Position numbers and translations under genes: made by a program. A stretch of 64,000 bases of DNA from Blepharisma stoltei (taxonomy: Eukaryota; Ciliophora; Heterotrichea; Heterotrichida; Blepharismidae), in the NCBI GenBank assembly GCA_914767885.1, contig CAJZBQ010000053.1:1462501-1526500 (forward strand), in the 5' to 3' direction. The notes under the pieces were generated by a model. The model saw nothing but the letters and a program-made list of their open reading frames with translations. It had not been told where the DNA came from and did not search any database. Each line of letters starts with the position of its first letter. Position 1 is the stretch's first letter. Below are positions 10,001-20,410 of this stretch, one piece after another.

Positions 10001-12633
10001 AAAAAGCCACTGCATCTGCCTCATTTTCAATTTTTGAATATCTATCATTCACCAACTGCTTTCCGAACAAAATAAATTATAATAGATGTACATTTAACTC
10101 CTTTGATATTCAATACAAAGACAATATAATTGCCCACAACATCGGGCCAGCGCCATTCCTATACGTCCAAGAAGACGACGATATAAAACTTGGCTTTAAA
10201 GAAATCATTCTTTACGCTGAACAAATTCCAGATTTCGTCGGGTTTTTTGACAATTTCTCCTTTTCAGATAATTCCAAGCCTCCATCCAATGACTCTGAAA
10301 ATGCCACGAAAATAAATTTTGCTTTTGAAAATATCTACTTCGACTATTTAATTGGAGAAAGTAGATTTTTCCTATGCATACAAAATTGTAACCTTTGAAG
10401 CATTCTTTCAAGTCCAAATTCATCCAATTTTCATTTTGCCCTTGATTCTGCTCAATTATTTATAAAATATCCAGTTAATTCTCGCGAGCAAGTGATTTCT
10501 ATTTCTTCTTTAACATATGTGAAAACGCTACAATCTCTTCATTTTGCTTTAATTTCTACGATTACAGACCTAGAAATCTTTTATACATCGATTAAAAAGG
10601 AAAAAAATATTGATGAAGCTGATGAAATCAATGAAGCTTCGCCACCTTTTATTGAGTGCATGTTAGGATCAGCTGAGTGTAAGCCAATTTTATCAAATTT
10701 GTATGTAAGCCAAGAAGTCAGATGTCAGATCCTAAAAGAAGAATATTTAGAAATTCATGCAAACGTTGGCTGCTGGATTATTCATATGTGCAAAGATACT
10801 GTTGATGCAATATCTAGTGTTTTAGGGTCCTTCAGCAAAGGTCCCAGTCAAAAAGAACCTCAAGTCCCTCAGAGAAAAAAAGAATTCATATCGAACTCGA
10901 CAAATCAGCATGAAGATATTAACTTGCAAAGCTACCTGGCAGAAAACGATAAACCACTCCTACCGCCTCCACTTATGAAAAGATCTTCCTCACTCCCCCA
11001 TCCTTGATCGAACGATTGACTGTAAAAATTCCTAAAAATTGGGAAAATTAACCCCATCCTTGATTGAACGATTTTCATATCATGCAAATTTTTATATATA
11101 TAAAAATATATTAGTTATCAAAAGCTTGGGAAGATGTACCTAATGAAGTTGTTATCAGAGGCTTTGAGACGATATGAAGCTACGGAATCAACCATCCGAA
11201 GTGCTTTAGTCATCAGCCTGGGCTTAAAAACTCAATAATCTAAAAAATAGAGATTCTTTTAAATTTAAAATTTTTAATTCAATAAGCAACAAATTAAAAT
11301 TTATACAGTTTAAAGGGTAACCAAAAATCAAAATATTAAAAATTAGTATTTTATGAAATTAATTTAATTTTTTCTATAAAATAATTATTAAATACTCTTA
11401 ACCCTCTTATTTAAAAGTATATAAAAAAAAAAATTTTTTTTTATTTTATATATAAAATTTTTTTTTTAACCCCCATCCTTGATCGAACGATGGCGAGCTG
11501 TTCGATCAAGGATGTGGGGGTCAGTAAAATCCTCACAAATTTATCATACTCATTTAAATTCTTCACAACTTCGGCAAACCAATACAATTGACTCTCAATT
11601 CCACCAACTTCAGCCCCAGCATGGGTTTCCCAAAGTAAAAATTTCTCTGAGTTTGTTCCATTTAAGAATAAACCTTTACTCAGGTAAAGATTTTAATGCT
11701 TCTCGAGCAATCACCCCTGGGCTTTCATTTATTTGTGAAAATTTAGGACTGAGCTACTCCAAATTCCCACAAACTATGAATTATTCTTGGAGACTGGCAC
11801 TGTCGATTGAAGATTTTGAAGCACTCGATAGGGTAAAGCTAAGCACAGTTAAGCAGCTTATAAGCTTTGATAAGAAAACTATTAGGAATTTAGGTTCCCA
11901 AATGCTTCAATTTGAAATTTCTGGGATCTGGCTATCTCCAGCAATTTCAGATGAAATCGAGCTGATCGTCAACACAAAAATTTTGCCTCTAAAAATAAGC
12001 ATCGATCAGCATTTAGTTGATTTTTGCATTGATTTTATTGACAATAATGCAAAATCTTCTCCAGAGGATCCATCATTCTCTGATATTGAAACAAAAAAGA
12101 CGACTTTTATTCAGCGGCTTTCTTTTGATGATATTTTTATAAGCCTTGATTATATTCCTCATAAGATCAATAGAAATCTTTCTGGCGCAAACTTGCTGAA
12201 TATTTTCCATATAGAGGATTTTAAAATTCACCTGCCGAGAATAAGCATTACAAGTGCAAGAGATTTTCAGCAAGCAATTGGCAAAGCATGGGCGTTTTGA
12301 CTTAAGCACCTCAAAGAGAGAGAGTTTTTAAAATTTATAAGCGGGATTGGTCCGCTCACTACAATAAAAAATCTAGGCAGTGCTTTATATGAAATAGCAA
12401 AGTTGCCTTATAGTTCTAATTCTCAGTCAGATGGCGCAAAACAAGCTTTACTGGGGTTAGTTAAAGCTGTATTTATAGAGACGTTAAGACTTACGGAAAC
12501 GGTGCTAGGAGGAGCTTACACCGTTTTGCAAACTATGGGAGTTGTGGCTGGCATTGATATGCCATCACGGCAAATCTTGATAGGGCCTTTGATAAAAGCC
12601 CAACATGCGGTGGAGAACCAGAAGTGAAGATAA
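7070..12633 (+). CDS. ATG2: ATG2, autophagy lipid-transfer protein
   Basis: The segments are 7070-7216, 7430-7993, 8656-10992 and 11527-12633, giving about 1384 residues. The three gaps are a 213-bp IES, retroposon R3 and family B IES B1. ATG2 is a rod-shaped bridge that channels phospholipids from the ER to the growing autophagosome membrane. The N-terminus is chorein-like (MLKDLRLN, then PLHISKGSISQCTLKFPSL), which appears only after the first IES is removed. The middle is beta-strand-rich. The C-terminus carries the ATG2 signature: LPLKISIDQHLVDFC, a FIQRLSFDDIFISLDY strand, then SGIGPLTTIKNLGSALYEI and LPYSSNSQSDGAK. TGA codons (for example 9469, 10396, 12298 and 12625) read as Trp, so the true stop is TAA at 12631-12633. 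The protein is shorter than animal ATG2 but the terminal domains are clear. VPS13 is the main alternative; the C-terminal motif favours ATG2. Confidence 0.88.
7217..7429. other. IES (213 bp) in ATG2 chorein region
   Basis: The insert is delimited by a 9-bp direct repeat GTTAAATCC (7213-7221 and 7426-7434) that contains TA. It carries stops in the coding frame. Excision joins LRLNP to EQINKN and recreates the chorein-type N-terminus. No MITE termini were recognised. Confidence 0.8.
7994..8655 (-). mobile_element. Retroposon R3 in ATG2 exon
   Basis: The insert is flanked by perfect 15-bp direct repeats GACAGTGAGATTGAT (7979-7993 and 8641-8655). The orientation is reversed relative to R2: the tandem tail GTTAATGTTAATGTTAA is at the left and the conserved start (read as CGCCATTTTATGTATAT) is at the right. 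It is strongly GC-rich compared with ATG2. Frames at 8151-8640 are internal to it, and the apparent start at 8506 is an artefact of read-through into ATG2. Confidence 0.9.
10993..11526. mobile_element. Family B MITE/IES (534 bp) with transposase relic
   Basis: The left end CTCCCCCATCCTTGATCGAAC repeats directly at about 11052. The right end is a hairpin, CATCCTTGATCGAACGAT facing GTTCGATCAAGGATG (11473-11513). The right boundary has TA (11525-11526) but the left boundary reads CA (10991-10992). Excision at CA/TA, or at a shared TCA triplet, keeps the ATG2 frame in either case. Position 11115-11243 holds a relic of a transposase reading frame. Confidence 0.85.
11115..11243 (+). pseudogene. Transposase C-terminal relic (pogo/Tc1-mariner-like)
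   Basis: A 42-codon frame ending in TAA inside IES B1 reads KAWEDVPNEVVIRGFE, then a short spacer with YGIN. This resembles the AW-x-x-V...I-x-x-F...GI motif near the C-terminus of pogo/Tigger-type DDE transposases. No upstream catalytic core remains in the 534-bp element. It suggests that family B MITEs derive by internal deletion from a pogo-type parent. The match is motif-level only. Confidence 0.45.
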
Positions 12634-13073
12634 TAATACTGTTCTTAATAAATTATATGCACTAACATAAATATATAAATAGGAACAATTCCAATAAATT
12701 CCAAAGAGCTGGTCCTTTTTAAAAAGCGGCTATTTAAGCTCTAGAACGAAAATCAGAAATTTCAAACTGACAAAAGATTATATAAGTCATTTCAGAAATT
12801 TTATAAGATTTTATTGCTTTAAATATTATGAAATAAATCTTTATCATATTAGAGATCAATAAGAGTTATAGTTAAATTGAATCAAAATTTGCCCCTCATC
12901 AGTCCTTGCACCTATAATTTTGTGATTTTCTATGAGCAGTTATTTGCAGTAATAATTACAAAAATAAAATAACCTCAATCTCATTATTCAAGCGACAGGT
13001 CTATTGACAGAACTTAATTAGAACAAGATATAAGCAAAAGCTTTTTTAATAAACGTAAGTTAGAATAAATTTA
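12634..13073. other. Intergenic AT-rich stretch
   Basis: This is AT-rich unique sequence between ATG2 and the sensor-like gene. No open frame, repeat or RNA gene was recognised. Confidence 0.6.
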
Positions 13074-15923
13074 ATGGCCAAAGAGAAAAAAATCAGTCTC
13101 GGGGTGAAACTCAAGCTGATTACACTCGTCCCGTTGATTATTGGCATATTGCTTGCATCAGTGATATTCGTTTCCCTATTATTTGATAAGCATACTCAGT
13201 GGCTTTACTCCATGAGAAGTGATTTAGTAAAAAGATCAAAAAATTTACTTGAAGAAACAGCCCACTCTAGACGTTCAACTATATCAACCTACCTTTCCAA
13301 TGTAAATTTAATATAGAGTGCCCTTTATGAGCAGTTTTTGCGAGGCGTTTATGATGCAATAGACGTCGGAAATATTACCCTTACAGCTGATATTACAAAG
13401 CCGTCCTATGTGAATGGGAAGGATACAAGTTCATCAGGGTCCTATCCAGACACAACTAAATCTGTATATATGAGCCCTTCAAATACTGACCCGTCCGCAT
13501 CTACTTGCTATACTAAGCTAGAATTGCTGGATATTCTGATGAGAGTCATATATGCTGATTCCAATGACTCTACTCTTCATCAAATTGGATTCACCTATAG
13601 TAGTGATGGTCTCGATTATAGGTACCCTGTGCAAGATATGAGCAAATTGTCAGGGAATTTTAATTATACAAGTACATGTTCACAAGCAAGCTCTAGCTAT
13701 GACGCAAGATGCACCCAAACTTATTATTACTTGAAAAACGGTGTCAATGGGAAAACTCAAAAATTGATGATTTACTATGAAAATGAGCTAGTGAACACAT
13801 GAAATAACCCAAGCTATGGCACTTTTGCCTTTTATTCAACTAACCATACTTTTACTCAGTTTATTAACGAAATTGAATACGTGACGACTTTTGTTAGTGA
13901 AAAAGATGGGACATGGACATTAGCAAAGGAAGAGGAAAATATTGAAGGCTTCCAAGGCAAGGTGCTTGGAGAGGTATTGTTTCCGGACGAAAGTGATTTA
14001 GCTGATAGGGTCATAACGAACTTGCTACCACTAATGCATGACAGTGTAGATATTTTAGCTAAATTATATGGCTTGATTGCTACTGAATACGTAGCAGTCT
14101 CTCCAACCAACATTACAATGACTAATGTTAGATACACTGAATACCAAGACTCGTATACAGTTGGGCTTTATAAGACCAGAACTGCAATTTTAATTGAATG
14201 GAACAATTTTATAACTACTGTTGTTGACATTATTACAGGCCAGACTATTATATTTGCAGTTCTTTTATTTATGACTATTGTTTCTTCGATTTTACTAAAC
14301 AAAGCTTTGGTCTATAAAATCACTCATCCAATCACAGTGATTATTCAAGATTTAGAAAGTGAAAGAGGAAGCAGTCGAGCTTATCATTTGTATAATAAAG
14401 AAATCAATGAAATTTTTAAGTATGTGGAGTTGACTAATCTGTCAGAAAAATTCATAGACCCATCATTCTTAAAAAATCCCAAGCCTGATGAAAGGATAGC
14501 GAATTTGAAAGAAGCCAGGAGATTTTTCAAAAGAGTGAATAATAAAAGAGGGGTTTCGATTACAAATAACTTAATTGGAAATATTCATTATAGAGACCAA
14601 GATTATGATAGAGCTGTAAAATATTATCAAAAAGCTTTGCAGGCTATGGAAGACTTAGAAAAAATTGTGCTCTTACAAGAGGAGGAAGAAGCCAAGCTAA
14701 CAGAAGAAGAAAAAGAAAATTTGAGGAAAAAAACTGGGAAAATTACAGTAGGATGGGAAGAAGAAAAAGCTTTTCTAAAGGAAAATATCTGTGAAAGAAT
14801 CCTCCAGCTATGCATGGGAAAGCAAATGGGACTTTTGCATGGCACACGAAATTTGATGGAGCTTAGATCTGACTGAAAAGAACTTTTAAACTTACAATCA
14901 AAAGTCGTTCAAGTCTACTACAACACCCGCACCCATTATTTGAGAATCCTAAAAATTTTAGTAGACTTAGCCTTGGCTTTTCAAAGTTTACAATATTTCC
15001 ACTCAGCTCTAGAAATTTTAGAAATCGTAGAAGATGAGCTTAATAAGCTAGAAACTTTGCAACACCCTGATATAGATATTGACATTGTAAGACTTAAGAG
15101 ACTTGGGGTGAATATAAATGAAGAAGAAGGAGTTATGAAGCTTCATTTCGCAGTGCCAACTCTTGATTTTGAAAAGGATATACTAAGACAAATGATTCTC
15201 TACAGAAGAGGGATGATTCTAAAAGAAACTGATAGGTTCCAAGAAGCTGGCTATGCACTCACAGAAGCAATTGAAAACGGTGGGTACTTTGATCCTTATA
15301 TAAGGCAGCAATGCTTATCTGAACTTATAAAAATGATGAAAAAATTCGCAATTAAAACCGAAATCGATGAGCTTTATTCTTTGCATAAAGATTTTGCTTC
15401 ACAAGGAAAAGCATTACTGTTCTTGCTAAGGTACAATTTCAATGATAATTCCAAGCTGAATAGGAAACTCGTGAATTTTATTACTAATGAGCTTAATGAT
15501 CCAGGAAACTATATAGGAGCATCAACAATGTCGTTAAATTCTACAGTGAAATTGGACATTGAGAAGAGAGACATGGCTGGAATTGATTTAGAAAATATGA
15601 TTATGAGAGCTAAATCAGTTTCTGCAAACGATCACCCTTACGATTTGATAATGAAATGGAATAAATTATTCCCTGATAAAAGCAGCGAAAAATATATCAT
15701 CATTATATTGAAAGATTTGCCGTTTAGCATACAAATTGCGAAGGAAGATGATTTGGCAGCAGTCATTGATAAAACGATGAAATATATCGTTATACCGATT
15801 GGATTTGCTTTGCCAACGGAGTTTGAAAAATATTTGTCGGAAAACAATGGGTATATAATAGAAATTCAAGATGATAGTGCGATTGATGAAGCGTTCGAGG
15901 CGGTGAAACGTATCATGGGATAA
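13074..15923 (+). CDS. Two-TM sensor-like membrane protein with TPR region
   Basis: The coding segments are 13074-13301 and 13317-15923, giving 944 residues, with one 15-nt intron and no IES. TM1 is at about residues 15-40 (LITLVPLIIGILLASVIF). It is followed by a roughly 325-residue extracellular region rich in Ser, Thr and Tyr with several Cys, and then TM2 (TIIFAVLLFMTIVSSILL). A short HAMP-like linker (ITHPITVIIQDLES) follows TM2. The cytosolic half has at least one clear TPR unit (NLIGNIHYRDQDYDRAVKYY, KALQAM), further helical repeats, and a C-terminal alpha/beta segment (EKYIIIILKD...) that could be vWA-like. The layout, an extracellular sensor between two TMs, resembles Cache-type receptors, but no ligand or kinase domain is visible. 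Two TGA codons (13799 and 14872) read as Trp. A signalling role is inferred. Confidence 0.7.
13302..13316 (+). other. 15-nt spliceosomal intron
   Basis: GTAAATTTAATATAG contains an in-frame TAA. Removal joins LSN to SALYEQF and links TM1 to the extracellular domain. Confidence 0.92.
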
Positions 15924-16127
15924 ATTTAATTTATTAAGTTTAGATTAGAGTAATAATATAACCAATTTATTATAATTGCCATATAATTATCTTTTGATTT
16001 TTTATGTTTTAAGCTATAAATTTTATAAAATTCAGAATAGAATTGCTTTCTATCAAGTAGCCAAACAAAATAGGATCATTTAATGGATATTAATTTGGTG
16101 TAAAGATGTCATTTTATAAGAAAAAAT

Positions 16128-17590
16128 ATGGAAGTTCAAAGAATTAACCAAAATATTTTTACTCTGCTTGATGAAGAGCTAGCGACTGCTCCTCCAAACT
16201 ACCCTGAAATCATTCATATTTCTGAAGGGATTAGGCCTACAATATATTCAAAATCTCAGCCTAAAATAAAAGGATCTTTAGAAGAGCCCAGAAGCAGTCC
16301 TAAAGAAATTCATATCAGATCAAATAGAAGACCTTCCCCTCCTAATAATAGGAAATCCCGCACTGGCCTAACTCCCACCCCTTTATTTAGGAGCAAACCC
16401 ATTATAAAAGCCATATTTTTCGGAAATTAACGCTCCTTAGTATTGACCAAAAATTGTTGTATAAAATTACATTTTAATACAACTAGTTTACGATAAATAG
16501 CTCAGTAGTATTAGTCTTAGTCTTAGTTAAATTTATAGACTAGCTCCCGGCCAGGACCGAAGGTCCTTTTCTTCCGAATTTTGGACGCCTCGCTTGCTTT
16601 CCTTGCCCTTCCCAGTGTGCACCTAAGTGCCACAGGCTACTACTCAGCTCCTTCCGGTCACGGGGCTTGGCCATGCTATCCGGAAGTAGGCGAATTGGGT
16701 CACCGTGCTTCACATCGCCAGACTAGGGTTAGAGCTAAGGGATTAACTCCTTAGCTCTTGTCGGCTCCTGCCATGCCCTCCAAATTGGCACTAGCGGTCC
16801 CTAGAGGAAAAACCCCTTTTTGCCCCGTGTCCTGTCGGGACGACCCTAGGATCGTAGTTGCTGGACTGGGAGGGAAACCTAGCCGGACACAAACTACCAG
16901 TACCCATTCTAGACCTTTCCCTGGGCGGATTGGCTTCAGGCCGCAGCAAGGTCCCCCAATCTCGCCACAGTTCCGGAGAGGACGGATCGGTGTCGTCGCC
17001 ATTTTATTTGTGCTATGAATAGCTCAGTAAGTTGCATTTTTATGTTGACTTCTATTCAGCAAACAAAATTTGAATTTGACTTACTAAATAATGATTCTAA
17101 CGTGCTGCTATCTCAAATGTGCATAAAATTAACGATTATAATAATGAATCTCAATTCTTATATAAAAAAAGAACCCTCTTCATTATAGAGAAAGACCTTT
17201 CTCAACAACTATGGGGGAGCAAGCAATGAAATAAAAAGACAAGGTGCTGGACTGTATAATTGGGGAGAATACATTCCGAAAACCTTCAAAGACAAAGAAA
17301 AAGTTGATGTGCAAGGAGATGAAGCATTAATGCCTGACACCGAAATTTCTGAAGAAATCGAAACTAAGGTGAAATCTCAAGAAAACGGAGTTTTAACTAT
17401 GTCGGAATATTTAGGGCTTGAAGAAAATGAGGAAGCAAAAGAAAGGAATATAATTGATAATATTGTGGATTTTACGAAAAAGACTGTTAAGAAAGCTCAA
17501 GAATTGGTAAAAAAAGTGGAAAAAGAGTTAGAAAAGGGGGAACCTCCTGGATTTAAGGAAAATGACTTCCCTGAGCTTAAATCATTTTAA
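16128..17590 (+). CDS. SERBP1/Stm1-type ribosome and mRNA-binding protein, split by IES
   Basis: The proposed segments are 16128-16429 and 17212-17590, giving 226 residues. The N-terminus has QNIFTLLDEE, like the N-x-F-x-LL start of Stm1/SERBP1 proteins, followed by a basic Arg/Ser/Pro region. After the insert the frame reads NYGGASNEIKRQGAGLYNWG, matching the HABP4/PAI-RBP1 motif (G-x-EIK-x-GAG-x-x-NWG). It then continues through TMSEYLGLEE and a Lys/Glu helix. This family binds the ribosomal mRNA channel and protects idle ribosomes. The TA-to-TA join at 16428-16429/17210-17211 is the only one I found that links both parts in frame, but the left part ends at a TAA created by the insert, so the gene model is an inference. 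Alternatively these are two genes, with the second lacking a start. Confidence 0.65.
16430..17211. other. IES (782 bp) containing retroposon R4
   Basis: This is a putative TA-bounded insert joining the two halves of the SERBP1/Stm1-type gene (TA at 16428-16429 and 17210-17211). No terminal inverted repeat was recognised. About 260 bp is AT-rich filler and the rest is retroposon R4. Its boundaries rest on the protein motif and reading frame only. Confidence 0.55.
16508..17029 (-). mobile_element. Retroposon R4, nested in an IES
   Basis: The insert is flanked by the direct repeat AATAGCTCAGTA (16496-16507 and 17018-17029). The tail at the left is GTATTAGTCTTAGTCTTAG; the conserved start at the right reads GTCGCCATTTTATTTGTG. 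The right end shares the GAGAGGACGG-TCGG block with R3. It is GC-rich, and both overlapping frames at 16751-17018 are internal. Confidence 0.85.
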
Positions 17591-17908
17591 TTAATTTTGA
17601 TAAGTTTTAAGTCGCTTAATTTCTGATCAGAATCTATTTTTGACCATGTATAATTTATAAATATAAACTAAAGTTTTCTATTTAATATTATAGGGATTTT
17701 GAAAATAGTCGTGATATAAATTTAAGAGATGTAATTTTATTAATGAATGCAAGGAGATTCTCACAATTTGCGTAATTCACCAAATCTATATATTTTACGA
17801 TCTATAACTTCTTTATTCATCGTCTTGAATAATTGCTTCCATATTATAATTTTCTATTGCCATAAGCAGTGGACAAAATCTCAATAAGAAGCTAAAATTG
17901 TTATTATT
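17591..17908. other. Short convergent intergenic region
   Basis: This AT-rich stretch lies between the stop of the SERBP1-like gene and the stop of the sphingomyelinase gene on the other strand. Nothing else was recognised. Confidence 0.6.
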
Positions 17909-19570
17909 TTATTCAATTAGATACTCCCAACTCCCTTGCAGTTTAGAGTAAAAATAGTGTGAAGTTATATAACTAGGTGCTCCAAATCTATCGCATTCAA
18001 ACACTTCATCAAAAACATCACTTTGCAGTCTACAATAAATATATCTTTGGCATCTCTCATCACATTTATTTGACTCAAATGAATATTGTCCCATCCAATT
18101 GGCATAATAAGTTTGAGCAAAAACATTATCAGTTTTCATTTTTTCCACAATTTTTTCAAACGAACTTGGGGAGAGATCAGCCATATTGTACTCGTCTTTA
18201 AAGTTAAAAACTTCTTCAAAAAGTGCTGTATCATCTGGGCTTCTGTATTTATATAAAGGCAGCCTATATTGGTGAATATTTACTAAATGATGAGTTTGCC
18301 AATCGTACTCATAAAGTCTAAATGAGGGGTTGTGGTCTGTATAAGTCCCAAAAGATGGTGCAGCAAATAGAACCCCTGGCGAAGATGCACCAGGTATTAG
18401 AGAATGGACAACGAAAAATTCATCATTATGAGTGTGTCCAAAAAACTGACCTCTTATGGTATTTTGGAAGCGGTTTGCAAGGACTCTGTAGTGTCTTGAC
18501 CAATGTGAGTCCATATAAGAATCTCCATTTGGAATGTGTCCTAAAATGATCACAGGCTCATTTTTTTGTTCAGCTGAATATAGCTCCTTCCGGAGCCAAG
18601 CCAACATTCCAGCAGAATCTGTATTGTTTAAAATTAGCCACGTATTTAGTAAATCCCCAAGCTCATTATTAAGCCCTAAAATTCTGAAACCCGTTTTTTT
18701 ATCAAAAGCCGAATAAAATCCATTAGCACTAAATTGCTTTATTTGGTCGTCTCCAAGCCACCCTTTCCACAATTTCGATAGCTCTTTGATTAACTGTTTT
18801 TCATGATCTGGTTTAAACAAATCAATAGGAAAGCACTCATGATTCCCAATAATAGGGTACACAGGCATGGATAATTCTTTCTTAAACATTTTTACCAGCT
18901 TTTTAGTGACATCCATTTCTTTTTCTCTTTCATAAGCCCACACGTCGTGAGGGGGGTTATCCCCAGTCCAAGCCACAAATTTTATATTTTCCATTTCTTT
19001 TACTTGTTTTAAAAATATTTCTACAGTTTGTGAAGGAACATCACATTTTCCTAATGTCCCCCAGTATCCTGCATTTCCTGTCCCATTTCGGCAGCATAAA
19101 GGAGAGTTGCAGCTTGCGTCAGATCCTGGAATATAGAAAAAGTCGACGTGGATATCAGTTACTTGTAAAACCATAAAGGTTTTGTCTCCTGTTTCCGGCC
19201 ATGGTTGGATTTCTGGCATATCTTTAAGAATTTCTTCCTCATAAGCAGTAAAATTTTCCATTAAATACTGAGGTGTTGGGCAGACACCAAAGCTGGAGCA
19301 CACAAACTCAGGGTTTAAATATTTGCCTGTAACAGCTTCAGTATATGATTTACCAAAAATTCTGATAAGTCCTTGGCAGATGTCATGGTGTTCAAAAACA
19401 GAGCAAATATTAATAAGGAAATCTTCTCCAGATCTAATTACAAGGTTGTTATCAATACCTTCACGTAGCGCCTTAACCATTAGATGGCAAGAAGCGCATT
19501 CAATTCTTGTATGTGAGTCATATGCAGATCCAAGAAAAACTAGGAGAAAGATTGCCAAATAACCCTTCAT
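17909..19570 (-). CDS. Acid sphingomyelinase-like phosphodiesterase
   Basis: This is an intact 553-residue frame with no insert. It has a signal peptide (YLAIFLLVFLGSA), then a saposin-B domain at about residues 22-105 with paired cysteines (IECASCHLMVKAL, VCSSFGVCP). A calcineurin-like metallophosphatase domain follows. Metal-binding motifs are present in order: QVTDIHVDFFY, WTGDNPPHDVW, IIGNHECFP, ILGHIPNGD and FGHTHNDEF. Length and layout match acid sphingomyelinase, which cleaves sphingomyelin to ceramide and phosphocholine in lysosomes or after secretion. Cysteines near the C-terminus (KCDERCQRYIYC) fit the family. It faces the SERBP1-like gene tail to tail. Ciliates have several such secreted phosphodiesterases, so the exact lipid substrate is not certain. 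Confidence 0.93.
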   Translation of the reverse strand: MKGYLAIFLLVFLGSAYDSHTRIECASCHLMVKALREGIDNNLVIRSGEDFLINICSVFEHHDICQGLIRIFGKSYTEAVTGKYLNPEFVCSSFGVCPTPQYLMENFTAYEEEILKDMPEIQPWPETGDKTFMVLQVTDIHVDFFYIPGSDASCNSPLCCRNGTGNAGYWGTLGKCDVPSQTVEIFLKQVKEMENIKFVAWTGDNPPHDVWAYEREKEMDVTKKLVKMFKKELSMPVYPIIGNHECFPIDLFKPDHEKQLIKELSKLWKGWLGDDQIKQFSANGFYSAFDKKTGFRILGLNNELGDLLNTWLILNNTDSAGMLAWLRKELYSAEQKNEPVIILGHIPNGDSYMDSHWSRHYRVLANRFQNTIRGQFFGHTHNDEFFVVHSLIPGASSPGVLFAAPSFGTYTDHNPSFRLYEYDWQTHHLVNIHQYRLPLYKYRSPDDTALFEEVFNFKDEYNMADLSPSSFEKIVEKMKTDNVFAQTYYANWMGQYSFESNKCDERCQRYIYCRLQSDVFDEVFECDRFGAPSYITSHYFYSKLQGSWEYLIE

Positions 19571-20410
19571 AATTTATTTATTTTATTTACGATTCCTCTG
19601 TCAGTTTATTATTAATTATATGAAGTAATGATCAGAAAATTAATAATTATTCAATAGGGAAAATATTTAAAACTGCCAATATGTGGCTGAAAATGGGCTT
19701 TGAATAAAGAGGTCTGACAGTGCTATATATTGAATTATTTATTGTTAAAGATATAAACAAAATATATTTACTTTAATTCATATAATCATGTTTCTTTGGA
19801 CGCGTAATATCTTGTGAACCGAAGATATGAAGGTGAAGGATCTTAGTAAAATGAAGTTAATTTAGCACAAGTATATTGAAAATAAAGTTTATATTCTTAC
19901 ATTATTGAAAAGTTCATGCACTATATAATTTATAAATTTCAACTTCTTATCAGTGATGCTGTAGGATTATTTAATATAAAGATAATCCAAATGATTTCGT
20001 ATATTTTATGAATAATTTTTCTTTTATTATTCGATTATACTGGCTGGTATAAATTCATCTCAAATCCAAATTAAGATTAAAAACTAATTTATTATTCCAA
20101 AACGGTTTTAAAACCCATATAAGCTGTGCTTTAAACTGCTTCCCGAAATAAAAACGCAATAAAATTTAATCATAAACCTATAAGATTAGGTAAACAATCT
20201 TGATTATCAATAACTTTCAAATTTCTATTCTGAAACGAATATATATTAATTTATACAAATTTTTTTACAAAATTTAATAATGAAATTAATCATCTAAAAG
20301 ATAATTAATTTCAATATATCGAAATTCTTAAAGTACCACCTTTAAAATTGCGCATGCAACTTATAAAATTCATTATGTGATGCTAATATAGGTTCCATAA
20401 TTTAAAAATA
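19571..20410. other. Divergent intergenic region (840 bp)
   Basis: This AT-rich region separates the divergent sphingomyelinase and 587-residue protein genes and should hold both promoters. No IES terminus, repeat or RNA gene was recognised. It is one of the longest insert-free noncoding stretches in the window. Confidence 0.6.

Noticed and set aside
11479..11526. Apparent start of a separate gene at 11479
   Set aside because: The ATG lies in the hairpin end of IES B1; the frame is the continuation of ATG2.
16751..17018. Two overlapping frames, one per strand
   Set aside because: Both are internal to retroposon R4.
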